NCBI GenBank assembly: GCA_023139785.1
Contig: JAGLMX010000006.1
Location: forward strand, 1 to 12,705
Source: Candidatus Aenigmatarchaeota archaeon
GTDB taxonomy: Archaea > EX4484-52 > B79-G9
DNA: 12,705 bases
Reading direction: 5' to 3'
This document shows positions 12,409 to 12,705 of this stretch, in pieces; the stretch's first letter is position 1, and each line of letters begins with the position of its first letter. Made by a program: the position numbers and the translations under genes. The notes beneath the pieces were generated by a model. That model did not search any database. It saw nothing but the letters and a program-made list of their open reading frames with translations, and was not told the DNA's origin.

Positions 12409-12705
12409 ATGAAAAAAGGCCAGACGCTCGCAACAGATTACGTAATCAGCCTGTCGATTTTCGCAGTAGTCTTAATAGCAAGCATCTCCCTTTGGAATGT
12501 GGCTGAAAGCAAAAAGACATGGAGCTTTGATATTGACCGAATGCAGAAAAAAGCCATGATTGCGGCCGACACTCTTGTAAAAACAAGAGGGGTTCCACAT
12601 GGCTGGACAAATGAGAGTGTTGAGGAAATAGGAATTTCAAGCAGGGATCATGTAATAAACGGAACACTTTTCGACAACCTGCTCAATGTAAACTATGCTG
12701 ATGCC
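12409..12705 (+). CDS. Prepilin-like protein 3 (partial, runs off window)
   Basis: The first 99 codons are present and open to the window edge. The N-terminus MKKG|QTLATDYVISLSIFAVVLI is a clear class III prepilin signal: basic residues, Gly-Gln cleavage site and a hydrophobic helix (about 11-28). Mature position 5 is Thr, with Asp at 6, so the standard Glu is displaced or missing, as in minor pilins that begin a filament. The following part (about 37-56) is amphipathic, and the region after it contains GVPHGWTNESVEEIGISS and two N-x-S/T sequons. It lies 10 bp after the previous stop and belongs to the same operon. Function beyond a surface prepilin-like role is unknown, and the C-terminus is not visible. 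Confidence 0.78.
   Translation, partial: MKKGQTLATDYVISLSIFAVVLIASISLWNVAESKKTWSFDIDRMQKKAMIAADTLVKTRGVPHGWTNESVEEIGISSRDHVINGTLFDNLLNVNYADA

Noticed and set aside
1..12705. Mobile elements, tRNA or rRNA genes
   Set aside because: No transposase, integrase, terminal inverted repeats, tRNA cloverleaf or rRNA sequence was recognised anywhere in the window.

Overview
This window is archaeal. The support is that several genes have a TATA-like box about 20-35 bp before the start codon, which fits leaderless or very short-leader transcripts. Families present also fit: an archaeal-type RqcH/NFACT protein, a stand-alone NAD(P)H-hydrate dehydratase, a mannosyl-3-phosphoglycerate phosphatase, and small surface proteins with class III (prepilin-type) signal peptides. 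Genes are tightly packed and alternate between strands. I see no rRNA, tRNA, insertion sequence or CRISPR array. A small-genome lineage such as a DPANN archaeon is plausible, but the phylum cannot be fixed from this sequence alone.

Layout. Positions 1-138 hold a promoter region with two operator-like dyads, leading into a membrane-tethered winged-helix regulator (139-723). Convergent with it is nnrD (731-1552, minus), a metabolite-repair enzyme. nnrD shares an AT-rich divergent promoter with a mannosyl-3-phosphoglycerate phosphatase (1595-2392). The phosphatase runs tail-to-tail into a GH15-like alpha/alpha-barrel glycosidase (2389-3585, minus); the two genes use the same CTAG for their stop codons. 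A second divergent promoter region (3586-3693) leads to lemA and htpX (3694-5197), an envelope quality-control pair.

On the minus strand, 6095-5198 is a two-gene unit: a small Sec-secreted protein followed by a KGQ-type prepilin-like surface protein. Upstream of it lies rqcH (6185-8113, minus), the ribosome quality-control factor. After a 209-bp divergent intergenic region comes a 759-residue cytoplasmic coiled-coil protein (8323-10602) with a recent internal tandem duplication. It converges on a minus-strand pair: a winged-helix plus coiled-coil protein (10721-11476) and a very small, very basic ORF (10612-10737) that resembles small ribosome-associated proteins.

From 11572 to the window edge is a tightly coupled plus-strand operon of three different prepilin-like proteins, the last cut off by the end of the window. 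The genes group into envelope and surface functions (regulator, LemA/HtpX, prepilins), carbohydrate or compatible-solute metabolism (phosphatase, GH15-like), repair and quality control (NnrD, RqcH), and two coiled-coil proteins of unknown role. The least explained parts are the duplicated coiled-coil protein, the tiny basic ORF, the paired operators at the left edge and the prepilin operon at the right edge.
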